Positions 17,514 through 26,673 of a DNA stretch of 64,000 nt are shown piece after piece; positions within the stretch are counted from its first letter, which is position 1; each line of letters begins with the position of its first letter. Both the position numbers and the translations under genes were made by a program. The DNA is from Arcticimaribacter sp965277835 (GTDB taxonomy: Bacteria; Bacteroidota; Bacteroidia; Flavobacteriales; Flavobacteriaceae): NCBI GenBank assembly GCA_965277835.1, contig OZ255841.1, forward strand, positions 558,001-622,000, given 5' to 3'. The notes beneath the pieces were generated by a model. The model saw only the letters and a program-made list of their open reading frames with translations. It ran no database searches and was not told where the DNA came from.

Positions 17514-18752
17514 TTACTCTCCTAATTCTTCTAATTTTTTCTTCAACTTCATGAAACCTTCATTATTCCCAAGAGTCCCATAAATATTTTTCAAAAGTTC
17601 AATAGCTTCTTTATTTTCTTCTGAAAAAGATATTAATTTTTCTAGAATAGGTACACATTCAGTATATAACGAATCCTTCTCCCCTTTAAGTTTGTCGTAC
17701 TTAATATTATCTGCTTTAGAGTTTCCTAAAGAATTCATTTTATCTACTATTGCGGTTTCGCCTTCTAATATTAAATAAACCAAACCTAAATATGCTTTTT
17801 CAAACTCTGGGTTTAACTCAATAGCTTTCTCATAGTATTTTCTAGCATCCTCTAAATCACCAAGTTGCTTTGTTACAATACCTAGATTAAGATATAAATC
17901 GGGATCGTCTGGAGATTGAGCAATAGCTTCAATCATTAATTCTTTAAACCTTTCATTTTCGCCTAATTCAATATAAATATTAGCCTCTGTTAAGATTAAA
18001 CCTAAATCTTTCGGGTCTGCAGCTCGTGCGTCTTTAATTGCTTCCATTGCTTTTTCTCTCTCCCCTAATGAATTATAAATTAGTGCAATATTTTTTACAA
18101 TTTCTGGGAATTTAGAATCGCTCTCGGAAGTTCTAAAATCGGTGTAATCTTTGGTTTTTTGAAAAAGATCGTATTCCGATACTGTAACCTCTTGCTCTTC
18201 GCCACTTGCTACTTCAGTTGCAAAATATTTGGTTACTATTCCCTCATATTTTATGTCTTTAAGTATCGCATAATACTCTAGAGCTAAATTATAGCTTTCT
18301 TTTTGGTTTACTGCATTTGAAGCTGCATAGTATAAATAATCAGTGTTATTCTCTGGGTCAATTGAATATACTAGGTGTAGGTTTTTTGCAGAGGCAATGT
18401 AGTCTTCTGCACTTGATTGTTCAATTGCAGTGTCTAATGCATTTTTTGTAAGCAACCTTTTCTGTTCAGCTGTTTTTGCTTGTATTCCGCTATTCTTCAT
18501 AGCCAAATTCAGATAGTCCAATGATGCTTTATAATCTTTTTCATTCAACGCAATTTGTGACTGAAGCAAATTATATTCAGAAGCTATTTTTATTTCAGCG
18601 CCTTCAAATAAAGATTTGTTCGTTGCTAAAATATCTTTAGCACCTGCTATATCAGATTTATTATATAGTTTTTGTGCTGTTTTCAATTCCTTTTTTTGCC
18701 CCCAGCTAAAAGCTGTAGTTAAAACTAAAGCAAGTATTAATAGATGTTTCAT
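17514..18752 (-). CDS. exported TPR-repeat protein
   Basis: This 412-residue protein begins with a signal peptide (MKHLLILALVLTTAFSWGQ, cleavage probably after SWG or WGQ). Tetratricopeptide-like helical repeats fill the rest. The clearest unit, at residues about 285-320 (PDLYLNLGIVTKQLGDLEDARKYYEKAIELNP), is a near-consensus TPR. It is probably periplasmic and acts as a protein-binding scaffold; the partner is unknown. It lies 31 bases downstream of gyrA on the same strand and may be cotranscribed with it. A strong hairpin terminator follows it. Confidence 0.8.
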   Translation of the reverse strand: MKHLLILALVLTTAFSWGQKKELKTAQKLYNKSDIAGAKDILATNKSLFEGAEIKIASEYNLLQSQIALNEKDYKASLDYLNLAMKNSGIQAKTAEQKRLLTKNALDTAIEQSSAEDYIASAKNLHLVYSIDPENNTDYLYYAASNAVNQKESYNLALEYYAILKDIKYEGIVTKYFATEVASGEEQEVTVSEYDLFQKTKDYTDFRTSESDSKFPEIVKNIALIYNSLGEREKAMEAIKDARAADPKDLGLILTEANIYIELGENERFKELMIEAIAQSPDDPDLYLNLGIVTKQLGDLEDARKYYEKAIELNPEFEKAYLGLVYLILEGETAIVDKMNSLGNSKADNIKYDKLKGEKDSLYTECVPILEKLISFSEENKEAIELLKNIYGTLGNNEGFMKLKKKLEELGE

Positions 18753-18783
18753 AGTATTAGTTCTTCATTTAACGTTTTTATAT

Positions 18784-21267
18784 TTAGTGTTCTTCTAAGT
18801 TTTCTAAAGGTGTATCTAAGGTTTCGGATTCTTCTCTCATTACATTGGCTACTGCTGCAATAGTATCATCTGCTTTTAAATTAATAAGTTTAACTCCCTG
18901 AGTAGCACGACCCATTACACGTAAATTAGTAACGTCCATTCGAATTGCGACACCAGATTTATTAATAATCATTAAGTCGTCTAAGTTATTAACATTTTTG
19001 ATAGCAACCAACTCTCCAGTTTTATCGGTAATAGAAATTGTTTTAACGCCTTTTCCTCCTCTATTTGTAATTCTATAATCATTTAAACTAGATCGCTTTC
19101 CATACCCATTTTGTGAAACCACAAGAATTTCTGTTTCTGGATTACTCACAGATACCATACCTATAACTTCGTCTGATGAATTATTTAACGTAATTCCGCG
19201 CACTCCAGAAGCATTTCTTCCCATAGGTCTAGTTTTATCTTCTTCAAAACGAACAGCTTTACCAGACCTAACAGCAAGTAATATTTGGCTGTTTCCTGTT
19301 GTCAGTTTTGCTTCTAATAACTCATCATCTTCGTTAATTGTAATGGCATTAATTCCATTTGCCCTTGGACGAGAATATTGTTCTAAAGATGTTTTTTTAA
19401 CCTTACCCTTCTTGGTCGCCATAATTACATAATGATTATTTATATAATCGTCATCTTTTAAATCTTGGGTGTTTATAAAGGCTTTTACTTTATCGTCTTG
19501 TTCAATATTAATTAAATTCTGAATAGCCCTACCTTTAGCTGTTTTAGAGCCTTCGGGGATTTCATACACACGCATCCAAAAACATTTTCCTTTTCGTGTA
19601 AAAAAGAGCATATATTGGTGGTTTGTTCCTACAAATAAATGTTCAAGAAAGTCATCGGTGCGTATGGTAGATGCTTTCTGTCCAACGCCACCCCTATTTT
19701 GAGTTTTATATTCGGACAAAGGTGTACGTTTTATATATCCTGCGTGAGAAATTGTAATTACGACTTTCTCATCAGGAATCATATCCTCAATACTAAAATT
19801 ACCTCCTGCAAATTCAATTACCGACCTACGCTCATCTCCATACTTATCGCGAATTACCAATAATTCGTCTTTAATAATTTGCATTCTAATATCCTTATCG
19901 TTTAAAATCTTTTTAAGGTTATCAATCGTTTCAAGTAAACTTTCATGCTCAGAACGGAGTTTATCTTGCTCAAGCCCCGTTAATTGACGTAATCGCATTT
20001 CAACAATAGCCTTAGCCTGAATTTCTGATAATTCAAATTTCTCTATAAGTTTAGTTCTTGCATTATCAACATTAGAAGAAGAGCGTATAATAGCAATAAC
20101 TTCATCAATATTATCCGAAGCTATTATTAATCCTTCAAGTATATGGGCTCTTTCTTCTGCTTTCTTTAACTCAAATTTTGTTCTACGAACTACAACTTCA
20201 TGACGATGTTCTACAAAATGGTAAATCATCTCCTTTAAATTCAATAACTGAGGTCTACCATTAACCAAAGCAATATTATTAACACTAAAAGAAGACTGTA
20301 AAGCGGTATATTTATAAAGTTTATTTAATACAATATTTGGAATAGCGTCACGCTTTAATACATATACGATACGCATCCCATTTCGGTCAGACTCGTCTCT
20401 AATATTCGAAATTCCATCAAGTTTTTTATCGTTAACCAAGTCTGCAGTTCTCTTAATCATCTCTGCCTTATTAACTTGAAAAGGTATCTCAGTTACAATA
20501 ATACACTCTCTATTATTTACTTCTTCAATATTAGCTTTAGCTCGAAGTACAATTTTACCTCTTCCTGTATGGAATGCATCACGGACTCCATCGTAACCGT
20601 ATATTGTACCACCTGTAGGAAAGTCAGGAGCTTTTATTGTTTGTATTAATTCATCAATCGATATTTCGTTATTTTCAATATACTTAATTATTCCGTCAAT
20701 AACTTCAGTTATATTATGTGGTGGCATATTAGTTGCCATTCCCACAGCAATTCCAGAAGCGCCGTTAATTAATAAACTAGGAACACGTGTTGGTAATACT
20801 TTAGGTTCTTTTAGGGTATCGTCAAAGTTCAATTGGTGATCAACCGTATCTTTATCAATATCCGCTAACATATCCTCAGACATCTTACGCATCCGTGCTT
20901 CCGTATATCGCATTGCAGCTGGGCTATCCCCATCTATTGAGCCAAAATTTCCTTGCCCATCAACCAATAAATAACGTAAGCTCCATTCTTGAGCCATACG
21001 TACCATTGTATCGTAAATTGATGTATCGCCATGTGGATGATACTTCCCAAGTACTTCTCCTACTATTCTAGCAGATTTTTTATACGCTACGTTTGAACGA
21101 ACACCTAGTTCATGCATTCCAAATAAAACGCGCCTGTGCACAGGCTTTAATCCGTCACGAACGTCAGGAAGTGCACGTGACACAATGACAGACATTGAAT
21201 AATCAATGTATGCCGATTTCATTTCATCTTCAATATTAATAGGAATAAGTTTCTCTCCTTCGATCAT
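18784..21267 (-). CDS. gyrA: DNA gyrase subunit A
   Basis: This 827-residue type IIA topoisomerase subunit has its catalytic tyrosine at residue 121 in AAMRYTEARM. The winged-helix/tower region is followed by the coiled coil and a C-terminal beta-pinwheel. The gyrase-specific box is seen as 'YKTQNRGGVGQKA' near residue 515, which separates it from ParC. The quinolone-pocket segment reads HPHGDTSIYDT, so the position equivalent to E. coli Ser83 is Thr82 and that of Asp87 is Asp86. The C-terminus is acidic (EESETLDTPLENLEEH). It is divergent from clpC across a 214-base spacer. Confidence 0.97.
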   Translation of the reverse strand: MIEGEKLIPINIEDEMKSAYIDYSMSVIVSRALPDVRDGLKPVHRRVLFGMHELGVRSNVAYKKSARIVGEVLGKYHPHGDTSIYDTMVRMAQEWSLRYLLVDGQGNFGSIDGDSPAAMRYTEARMRKMSEDMLADIDKDTVDHQLNFDDTLKEPKVLPTRVPSLLINGASGIAVGMATNMPPHNITEVIDGIIKYIENNEISIDELIQTIKAPDFPTGGTIYGYDGVRDAFHTGRGKIVLRAKANIEEVNNRECIIVTEIPFQVNKAEMIKRTADLVNDKKLDGISNIRDESDRNGMRIVYVLKRDAIPNIVLNKLYKYTALQSSFSVNNIALVNGRPQLLNLKEMIYHFVEHRHEVVVRRTKFELKKAEERAHILEGLIIASDNIDEVIAIIRSSSNVDNARTKLIEKFELSEIQAKAIVEMRLRQLTGLEQDKLRSEHESLLETIDNLKKILNDKDIRMQIIKDELLVIRDKYGDERRSVIEFAGGNFSIEDMIPDEKVVITISHAGYIKRTPLSEYKTQNRGGVGQKASTIRTDDFLEHLFVGTNHQYMLFFTRKGKCFWMRVYEIPEGSKTAKGRAIQNLINIEQDDKVKAFINTQDLKDDDYINNHYVIMATKKGKVKKTSLEQYSRPRANGINAITINEDDELLEAKLTTGNSQILLAVRSGKAVRFEEDKTRPMGRNASGVRGITLNNSSDEVIGMVSVSNPETEILVVSQNGYGKRSSLNDYRITNRGGKGVKTISITDKTGELVAIKNVNNLDDLMIINKSGVAIRMDVTNLRVMGRATQGVKLINLKADDTIAAVANVMREESETLDTPLENLEEH

Positions 21268-21384
21268 TATAAAATATCTTTAATTCAAGTCTATTTTGCT
21301 AAAATATGTATTTATATACCATTATAAATAACGTTTTTCTTTTTTTGTAGTTGAATTTATTAACATTAACTTTAATAAATGTTA

Positions 21385-21416
21385 TTGTCAAAATAATATT
21401 AATAATAGTAACTTTG
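21385..21416 (+). promoter_or_regulatory. clpC promoter
   Basis: TTG (21385-21387), 21 bases, then TAACTTTG (21409-21416), a full consensus promoter. Predicted transcription start is near 21420, about 60 bases before the clpC ATG. Confidence 0.6.
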
Positions 21417-21425
21417 GTATTATTA
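21400..21425. promoter_or_regulatory. inverted repeat spanning the clpC -7 box
   Basis: TAATAATA (21400-21407) and TATTATTA (21418-21425) form perfect 8-bp arms separated by 10 bases that contain the -7 box TAACTTTG. The geometry fits a dimeric repressor site that would block the promoter. The pure A/T arms lower its specificity. Confidence 0.35.
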
Positions 21426-21481
21426 AAGTTGTAATGGAATAGTTTTTGAAGATTATAAAACCAATTTAGATATAAAATAGT

Positions 21482-24016
21482 ATGGATGATAATTTCTCAC
21501 CAAGAGTAAAAGATGTAATCTCTTTTAGTAAAGAAGAAGCTCTTAGACTTGGTCATGATTATATAGGTACCGAGCATTTAATATTAGGCATTTTGAGAGA
21601 TGGCGGAGGAAAAGCAATTTCTATTTTAAATGCCATTGAAGTAAATATTGATGACTTAAGAAAGAAAATTGAAGTTTTAAATCCAACTGCCTTGCTGGGT
21701 AATCAAAAACTTGAAAATTCAAAGAAGAATCTACATTTAACTCGTCAAGCAGAACGCGCCCTAAAAACTACTTTTTTAGAAGCCAAGCTATTTCAAAGCG
21801 ATTTAATCAATACCGCGCATTTACTCTTGTGTATTTTGAGAAATGATAATGACCCAATTACTAAGTTACTTGAAAAACTAAATGTAAATTATGACCTAGT
21901 AAAAGAACAGTTTAAACTTTTATTAACTTCTGATAATGAATATTTAGATTATTCAGCTTCTTCATCTTTTCCTGAAGATAAAGAAGATGGAACTAGTGAT
22001 GAAAAGGAAAACCCATTTAGACCTGTCTCGGAAACTAAAAAAGGAGGGAAATCTAAAACACCCGTTTTAGATAATTTTGGTAAAGATATTACGGCTCTTG
22101 CAAGCCAAGACAAACTAGATCCAGTCGTAGGGCGTGAAAAAGAAATTGAACGTGTTTCACAAATTTTAAGTAGACGGAAAAAGAATAATCCACTATTAAT
22201 AGGAGAACCTGGGGTTGGGAAATCTGCAATTGCAGAAGGCTTAGCTCTACGAATTGTTCAAAAGAAAGTATCTCGCGTGCTTTATGGCAAACGGTTAGTT
22301 ACATTAGACTTAGCAAGTTTAGTAGCAGGTACAAAATATCGCGGTCAATTTGAAGAGCGTATGAAAGCTGTGATGAACGAATTAGAAAAGAATGATGACA
22401 TTATTCTTTTTATAGATGAGATACACACTATTGTAGGTGCTGGTGGTGCTACTGGAAGTCTCGATGCTTCTAATATGTTTAAACCAGCTTTAGCTAGAGG
22501 AGAAATACAATGTATTGGAGCTACAACACTCGATGAGTACCGTCAGAGTATAGAAAAAGATGGAGCACTTGAGCGGCGTTTTCAAAAAGTAGTTGTTGAA
22601 CAAGCGACAGAAGCAGAAACAAAAGAAATTCTACTCAACATTAAAGAAAAGTATGAAAGTCACCACAACGTTAGCTATAGTGACGAAGCTATTAATGCCT
22701 GTGTAGAACTAACCAGTCGCTATATTTCCGATCGCTTTCTTCCAGACAAAGCCATTGATGCGTTAGATGAAGCTGGGTCAAGGGTTCATATCAATAATAT
22801 GAATGTCCCCAAAGAAGTTATTGAGCTTGAAGAAGAGCTAGAGCGAGTTAAAGAAAACAAAAACGATGTTGTTAAAAGGCAAAAATATGAAGAAGCTGCC
22901 AAATTAAGAGATGACGAAAAACGAGTTGAACGCAATTTATTAATTGCCCAAGAAAAATGGCACGAAGAGTCTAAACTTAACCGAGTTGAAGTTACCGAAA
23001 CACATATTTCTGATGTAGTTTCAATGATGACAGGTATTCCAGTTAGTAAAATTGTTAAATCTGAAAAGAATAAATTATCTAAGCTCGCTGAAATTATAAG
23101 CTCAAGACTCATCGGGCAAGAAAATGCTGTTGAGAGAGTTGTAAAAGCAATTCAGCGAAATAGAGCTGGGTTAAAAGCAGTTAATAAACCTATAGGATCT
23201 TTTATTTTTCTTGGTCAAACAGGAGTTGGAAAAACCCAACTAGCTCGAATTCTTGCGAGTGAAATGTTCGAGTCAGAAGAAAGTATCATTAGAATTGATA
23301 TGAGTGAGTATATGGAAAAAATTGCTATATCGAGACTTATAGGTGCACCTCCAGGTTATGTAGGTTATGAAGAAGGCGGACAATTAAGCGAGAAGGTTAG
23401 ACGTAAACCCTACTCTGTAGTTTTACTTGATGAGGTTGAAAAAGCTCACCCCGATGTATTCAATATGCTACTGCAAGTTTTAGATGATGGTTTTTTAACC
23501 GATAGCATGGGAAGAAAGATAAACTTTCAGAATACTATAATTATTATGACTTCTAATATTGGAGCTAAACAGTTAAAAGATTTTGGTACAGGAGTTGGTT
23601 TTTCTACGGCATCGCAAAAAGCACAATCTACTGAATTAGAAAAAGGAATAATTGAAGGAGAATTAAAAAAGACTTTTGCTCCAGAATTCTTAAATCGTGT
23701 TGACGACATTATTGTGTTTAACTCACTCGAAAAAGAAGATATTCTTAAAATCGTAGATATTGAATTAAGTAAGTTTGAGAAAACTTTAAGTAAAATGGGA
23801 TATAAAATCTCTATAAAGCCTAAGGCTAAAAGCTTTATTGGCGAAAAAGGGTATGACCGAAAATATGGAGCACGTCCACTGTCTCGTACTATTCAAAAGC
23901 ACATTGAAGATTTAATCGCAGAGGAAATTATAAATAATCGGATTAAAGAAGGTGATCATTTGATACTTGATTGGGATGGAAAATCTGAACAAATATTATT
24001 TAAAGTCAATGTCTAA
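21482..24016 (+). CDS. clpC: ClpC-type AAA+ unfoldase of the Clp protease
   Basis: This 844-residue Hsp100 protein has two Clp-N repeats (residues about 1-150), AAA-1 (Walker A GEPGVGKS near 241), a middle domain with a UVR-like motif (RQKYEEAAKLRDDEKRVE) and AAA-2 (Walker A GQTGVGKT near 577), then a ClpB_D2-small domain. A ClpP-docking 'IGF'-type loop is not obvious, though 'GVGFST' lies in the expected area. It feeds unfolded substrates to ClpP. The gene is divergent from gyrA and has a well-formed promoter inside an inverted repeat. It ends 209 bases before thrA. Confidence 0.93.
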   Translation: MDDNFSPRVKDVISFSKEEALRLGHDYIGTEHLILGILRDGGGKAISILNAIEVNIDDLRKKIEVLNPTALLGNQKLENSKKNLHLTRQAERALKTTFLEAKLFQSDLINTAHLLLCILRNDNDPITKLLEKLNVNYDLVKEQFKLLLTSDNEYLDYSASSSFPEDKEDGTSDEKENPFRPVSETKKGGKSKTPVLDNFGKDITALASQDKLDPVVGREKEIERVSQILSRRKKNNPLLIGEPGVGKSAIAEGLALRIVQKKVSRVLYGKRLVTLDLASLVAGTKYRGQFEERMKAVMNELEKNDDIILFIDEIHTIVGAGGATGSLDASNMFKPALARGEIQCIGATTLDEYRQSIEKDGALERRFQKVVVEQATEAETKEILLNIKEKYESHHNVSYSDEAINACVELTSRYISDRFLPDKAIDALDEAGSRVHINNMNVPKEVIELEEELERVKENKNDVVKRQKYEEAAKLRDDEKRVERNLLIAQEKWHEESKLNRVEVTETHISDVVSMMTGIPVSKIVKSEKNKLSKLAEIISSRLIGQENAVERVVKAIQRNRAGLKAVNKPIGSFIFLGQTGVGKTQLARILASEMFESEESIIRIDMSEYMEKIAISRLIGAPPGYVGYEEGGQLSEKVRRKPYSVVLLDEVEKAHPDVFNMLLQVLDDGFLTDSMGRKINFQNTIIIMTSNIGAKQLKDFGTGVGFSTASQKAQSTELEKGIIEGELKKTFAPEFLNRVDDIIVFNSLEKEDILKIVDIELSKFEKTLSKMGYKISIKPKAKSFIGEKGYDRKYGARPLSRTIQKHIEDLIAEEIINNRIKEGDHLILDWDGKSEQILFKVNV

Positions 24017-24108
24017 AAATGATTTTGACTTTGTTATTATTCACATATAGCGAAAAAATTATTTGCAAAAAGAGTCTCAATTAAATTTTAAATCAGAATG
24101 ATTTGAAT

Positions 24109-24116
24109 TAATTTTG
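24109..24116 (+). promoter_or_regulatory. -7 box upstream of the thr leader
   Basis: TAATTTTG matches TAnnTTTG fully and ends four bases before the leader-peptide ATG. No TTG is found 17-23 bases upstream. If this box is used, the transcript would begin at or just before the leader ATG. Confidence 0.4.
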
Positions 24117-24120
24117 CGAA

Positions 24121-24177
24121 ATGAATCTATTGACAATCGTTCCCTTTACTTCTTCTACAAAAACATTATCTCTTTAA
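24121..24177 (+). CDS. candidate threonine-rich leader peptide
   Basis: An 18-codon frame upstream of thrA reads MNLLTIVPFTSSTKTLSL, with four Thr and one Ile, the end products of the pathway it precedes. It is followed by a stop at 24175-24177 and lies 48 bases before thrA. Its last Thr codons lie in the 5' arm of a hairpin. This is the arrangement expected of ribosome-stalling attenuation, but no T-rich terminator is present. Translation is not shown. Confidence 0.4.
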   Translation: MNLLTIVPFTSSTKTLSL

Positions 24178-24191
24178 TTAAATGTTTGTAG
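24155..24191 (+). promoter_or_regulatory. hairpin overlapping the thr leader codons
   Basis: CTACAAAAACATT (24155-24167) pairs with AATGTTTGTAG (24181-24191) in 11 base pairs with a two-base bulge and a 13-base loop. The 5' arm contains leader codons Thr13 and Thr15. No T-tract follows, so it is not a standard terminator. It could act on translation or transcript stability. Confidence 0.35.
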
Positions 24192-24225
24192 TCATTATTA
24201 CCTTAAGCTCAATACTAATATTTCT

Positions 24226-26670
24226 ATGAAAATTTTAAAATTTGGTGGTACTTCCGTAGCTAATTCTACTAATATTAAAAGCGTATCTTCTATTATTAGT
24301 TCTCAGACAACCAAAACCGTTGTTGTGGTTTCTGCTTTAGGTGGTGTTACCGATTTACTATCCGCTGCCCTTGAGTTTACTTCTCAAAAAGAATCAAGTT
24401 TTATAGACCTACTTAAAAAAATTGAAGAACGTCATTTAGAAGTTATCCATAATAGTATCCCTTCTCAAGAACAAAACAAAGTTGAAAAATTTCTTGAAGA
24501 AGAATTGAATCAACTTAAAACCATCTTAGAAGGTATTAAAATAATGCAAGAAATAACGCCCAAAGCAACTGCAAGAGTACTTGGCTTTGGTGAACATCTT
24601 TCTAGTTCAATTCTTATTGAGGTCTTTAAAAGTCAAGGTTTAGATATTACTTTAAAAGATAGTAGAGAACTCATAGAAACTCAATCTCAAAATAATCGAG
24701 TTAGTATAAATTGGGGCGCAACAAATAAAAAAGTAAAAGAATATTTTAAAACTAATAACGCAAATATTACACTTGTTCCTGGGTTTATAGCTAGAGATGA
24801 CAAAGGAAACCCTTCTACGCTGGGACGCGGAGGTTCAGATTTTTCGGCATCAATTTTTGCAAATATATTAGAAGCCGATATTCTCGAAATATGGACTGAT
24901 GTCAGTGGTGTGTATACAGCAAATCCAAAATTAGTCTCTCAGGCTACACCAATTAAGAGTTTATCTTATCTTGAAGCTATGGAGTTATCGCACTTTGGAG
25001 CTAAAGTAATCTTCCCTCCTACACTTCAACCTTTAATAGAAAATAAAATTCCAATATTAATAAAGAATACATTTGCCCCTGCAGATAAAGGAACTTTAAT
25101 TGGTAATCACATTCAAGACCCTACAAGTGCAGTAATCAAAGGTATAAGCCATATTGAAAACATTAGCCTTATAACTCTTGAAGGCGGTGGAATGGTCGGT
25201 ATCCCTGGGTTTTCTAAACGTTTATTTGAAGCAATGTCAATTGCTCAAATTAGTGTGGTAATGATAACTCAGGCCTCTTCAGAACATTCGATATGTATCG
25301 CTATTGACAGTAATTTTGCCTCACAAGCCAAACACGTAATTGACAATGAGTTTGCTTTTGAAATAACACTAAAAAAAGTAGCCCCAGCGCGTATAGAGAA
25401 TGATTTGGTGAATATTGCAATTGTAGGAGATGGCATGAGAAATCACCAAGGTATTAGCGGAAAAATGTTTAGCACTCTAGGTTTCAATAATGTAAATATT
25501 AGAGCAATTGCACAAGGTGCTTCTGAACGAAATATATCAATAATAATAAACAAGGCAAATACGCGAAAAGCATTAAACGTTTTACACGAATCTTTTTTCG
25601 AAAACTATACCAAAGAACTTAACCTATTTGTTATAGGTGTAGGAAATGTAGGAAGTAAACTTTTAGAGCAAATACAAAAACAAGAAGACTATTTAAAGCA
25701 AAGTTTACGCCTTCGAATTCGAGTAATTGCAGTATCTAATTCTCGGAAAATGTTTTTAGATGAAAACGGAATAGATCTAAAAAACTATAAAAACCTATTA
25801 GATAAAGGCGAAACTGCAGATATAGATCAATTTTTCAGCAATGCAAAAACCTTAAATCTTAGAAATAGTATTTTTATAGATAATACTGCAAATGATTTAA
25901 TTGCAAGTGAATATAAACGCTATCTAAGTAATAATATCGGCGTGGTAACCTGTAATAAAATTGCATGTTCTGATATTTTTAAAAATTATATGGATTTAAA
26001 GCAATTGTCGCGTAAATATGGCAGCCCATTCCTTTTTGAAACTAGTGTCGGAGCAGGGCTTCCAGTAATTGACACCTTAAATAATCTTGTAGCTTCGGGC
26101 GATCAAATAAATAAAATTCAAGCTATATTATCTGGTAGCCTAAACTTTATTTTCAATAATTTTAAAAAAGGCGTTTCTTTTAAAGATGTTGTAATTCAAG
26201 CTCAAAAAGAAGGATATACCGAACCTGATCCAAAGATTGATCTTAGCGGGGTTGATGTGGCTCGAAAAATTTTGATATTAGCACGAGAAAGTGGCTTAAG
26301 TATTGAGTTCGAAGATATTGAAAAAACCTCTTTTTTGCCTGAACAATGCTTAAATACAACCGATAACGAAAGCTTTTTTGAATCTTTACAAGAAAACAGT
26401 GCTCATTTTGACAACTTACTTGAAAGTGCAAACTCAAAAAACTCGCGCCTTAAATATGTCGCACAGCTTGATAATGGAAAGGCTAAAATTGGTCTACAAG
26501 AAATACCAGAAAACCATGTTTTTTATAATTTAGAAGGTAGCGATAATATTATACTTTTATATACCAATCGATATGTAAATCAACCACTAATTATAAAAGG
26601 CGCAGGCGCAGGCGCAGAAGTAACTGCCTCAGGGATATTTGCAGATATTATTAGAATTGGAAAACGATAG
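24226..26670 (+). CDS. thrA: bifunctional aspartate kinase/homoserine dehydrogenase
   Basis: This 814-residue fusion enzyme performs the first and third steps from aspartate to threonine. The N-terminal kinase starts with KFGGTSVAN and carries 'PGFIARDDKGNPSTLGRGGSDFSA'. Two ACT-type regulatory segments follow (residues about 305-460), which in ThrA bind threonine. The dehydrogenase begins at 'FVIGVGNVGS' (near residue 470) and has 'VTCNKIACS', 'ETSVGAGLPVIDTL' and 'GYTEPDPKIDLSGVDVARK'. It is the first gene of thrABC, with three bases between its stop codon and the thrB ATG. The ACT domains allow enzyme-level feedback in addition to any leader control. Confidence 0.96.
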   Translation: MKILKFGGTSVANSTNIKSVSSIISSQTTKTVVVVSALGGVTDLLSAALEFTSQKESSFIDLLKKIEERHLEVIHNSIPSQEQNKVEKFLEEELNQLKTILEGIKIMQEITPKATARVLGFGEHLSSSILIEVFKSQGLDITLKDSRELIETQSQNNRVSINWGATNKKVKEYFKTNNANITLVPGFIARDDKGNPSTLGRGGSDFSASIFANILEADILEIWTDVSGVYTANPKLVSQATPIKSLSYLEAMELSHFGAKVIFPPTLQPLIENKIPILIKNTFAPADKGTLIGNHIQDPTSAVIKGISHIENISLITLEGGGMVGIPGFSKRLFEAMSIAQISVVMITQASSEHSICIAIDSNFASQAKHVIDNEFAFEITLKKVAPARIENDLVNIAIVGDGMRNHQGISGKMFSTLGFNNVNIRAIAQGASERNISIIINKANTRKALNVLHESFFENYTKELNLFVIGVGNVGSKLLEQIQKQEDYLKQSLRLRIRVIAVSNSRKMFLDENGIDLKNYKNLLDKGETADIDQFFSNAKTLNLRNSIFIDNTANDLIASEYKRYLSNNIGVVTCNKIACSDIFKNYMDLKQLSRKYGSPFLFETSVGAGLPVIDTLNNLVASGDQINKIQAILSGSLNFIFNNFKKGVSFKDVVIQAQKEGYTEPDPKIDLSGVDVARKILILARESGLSIEFEDIEKTSFLPEQCLNTTDNESFFESLQENSAHFDNLLESANSKNSRLKYVAQLDNGKAKIGLQEIPENHVFYNLEGSDNIILLYTNRYVNQPLIIKGAGAGAEVTASGIFADIIRIGKR

Positions 26671-26673
26671 AAT

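Noticed and set aside
22786..23112. 108-residue minus-strand frame inside clpC
   Set aside because: It is opposite the conserved clpC middle region and has a low-complexity serine-rich translation; a shadow.
24155..24191. Intrinsic terminator in the thr leader
   Set aside because: The stem is A/T-rich and no T-tract follows, so it is listed only as a possible regulatory hairpin.
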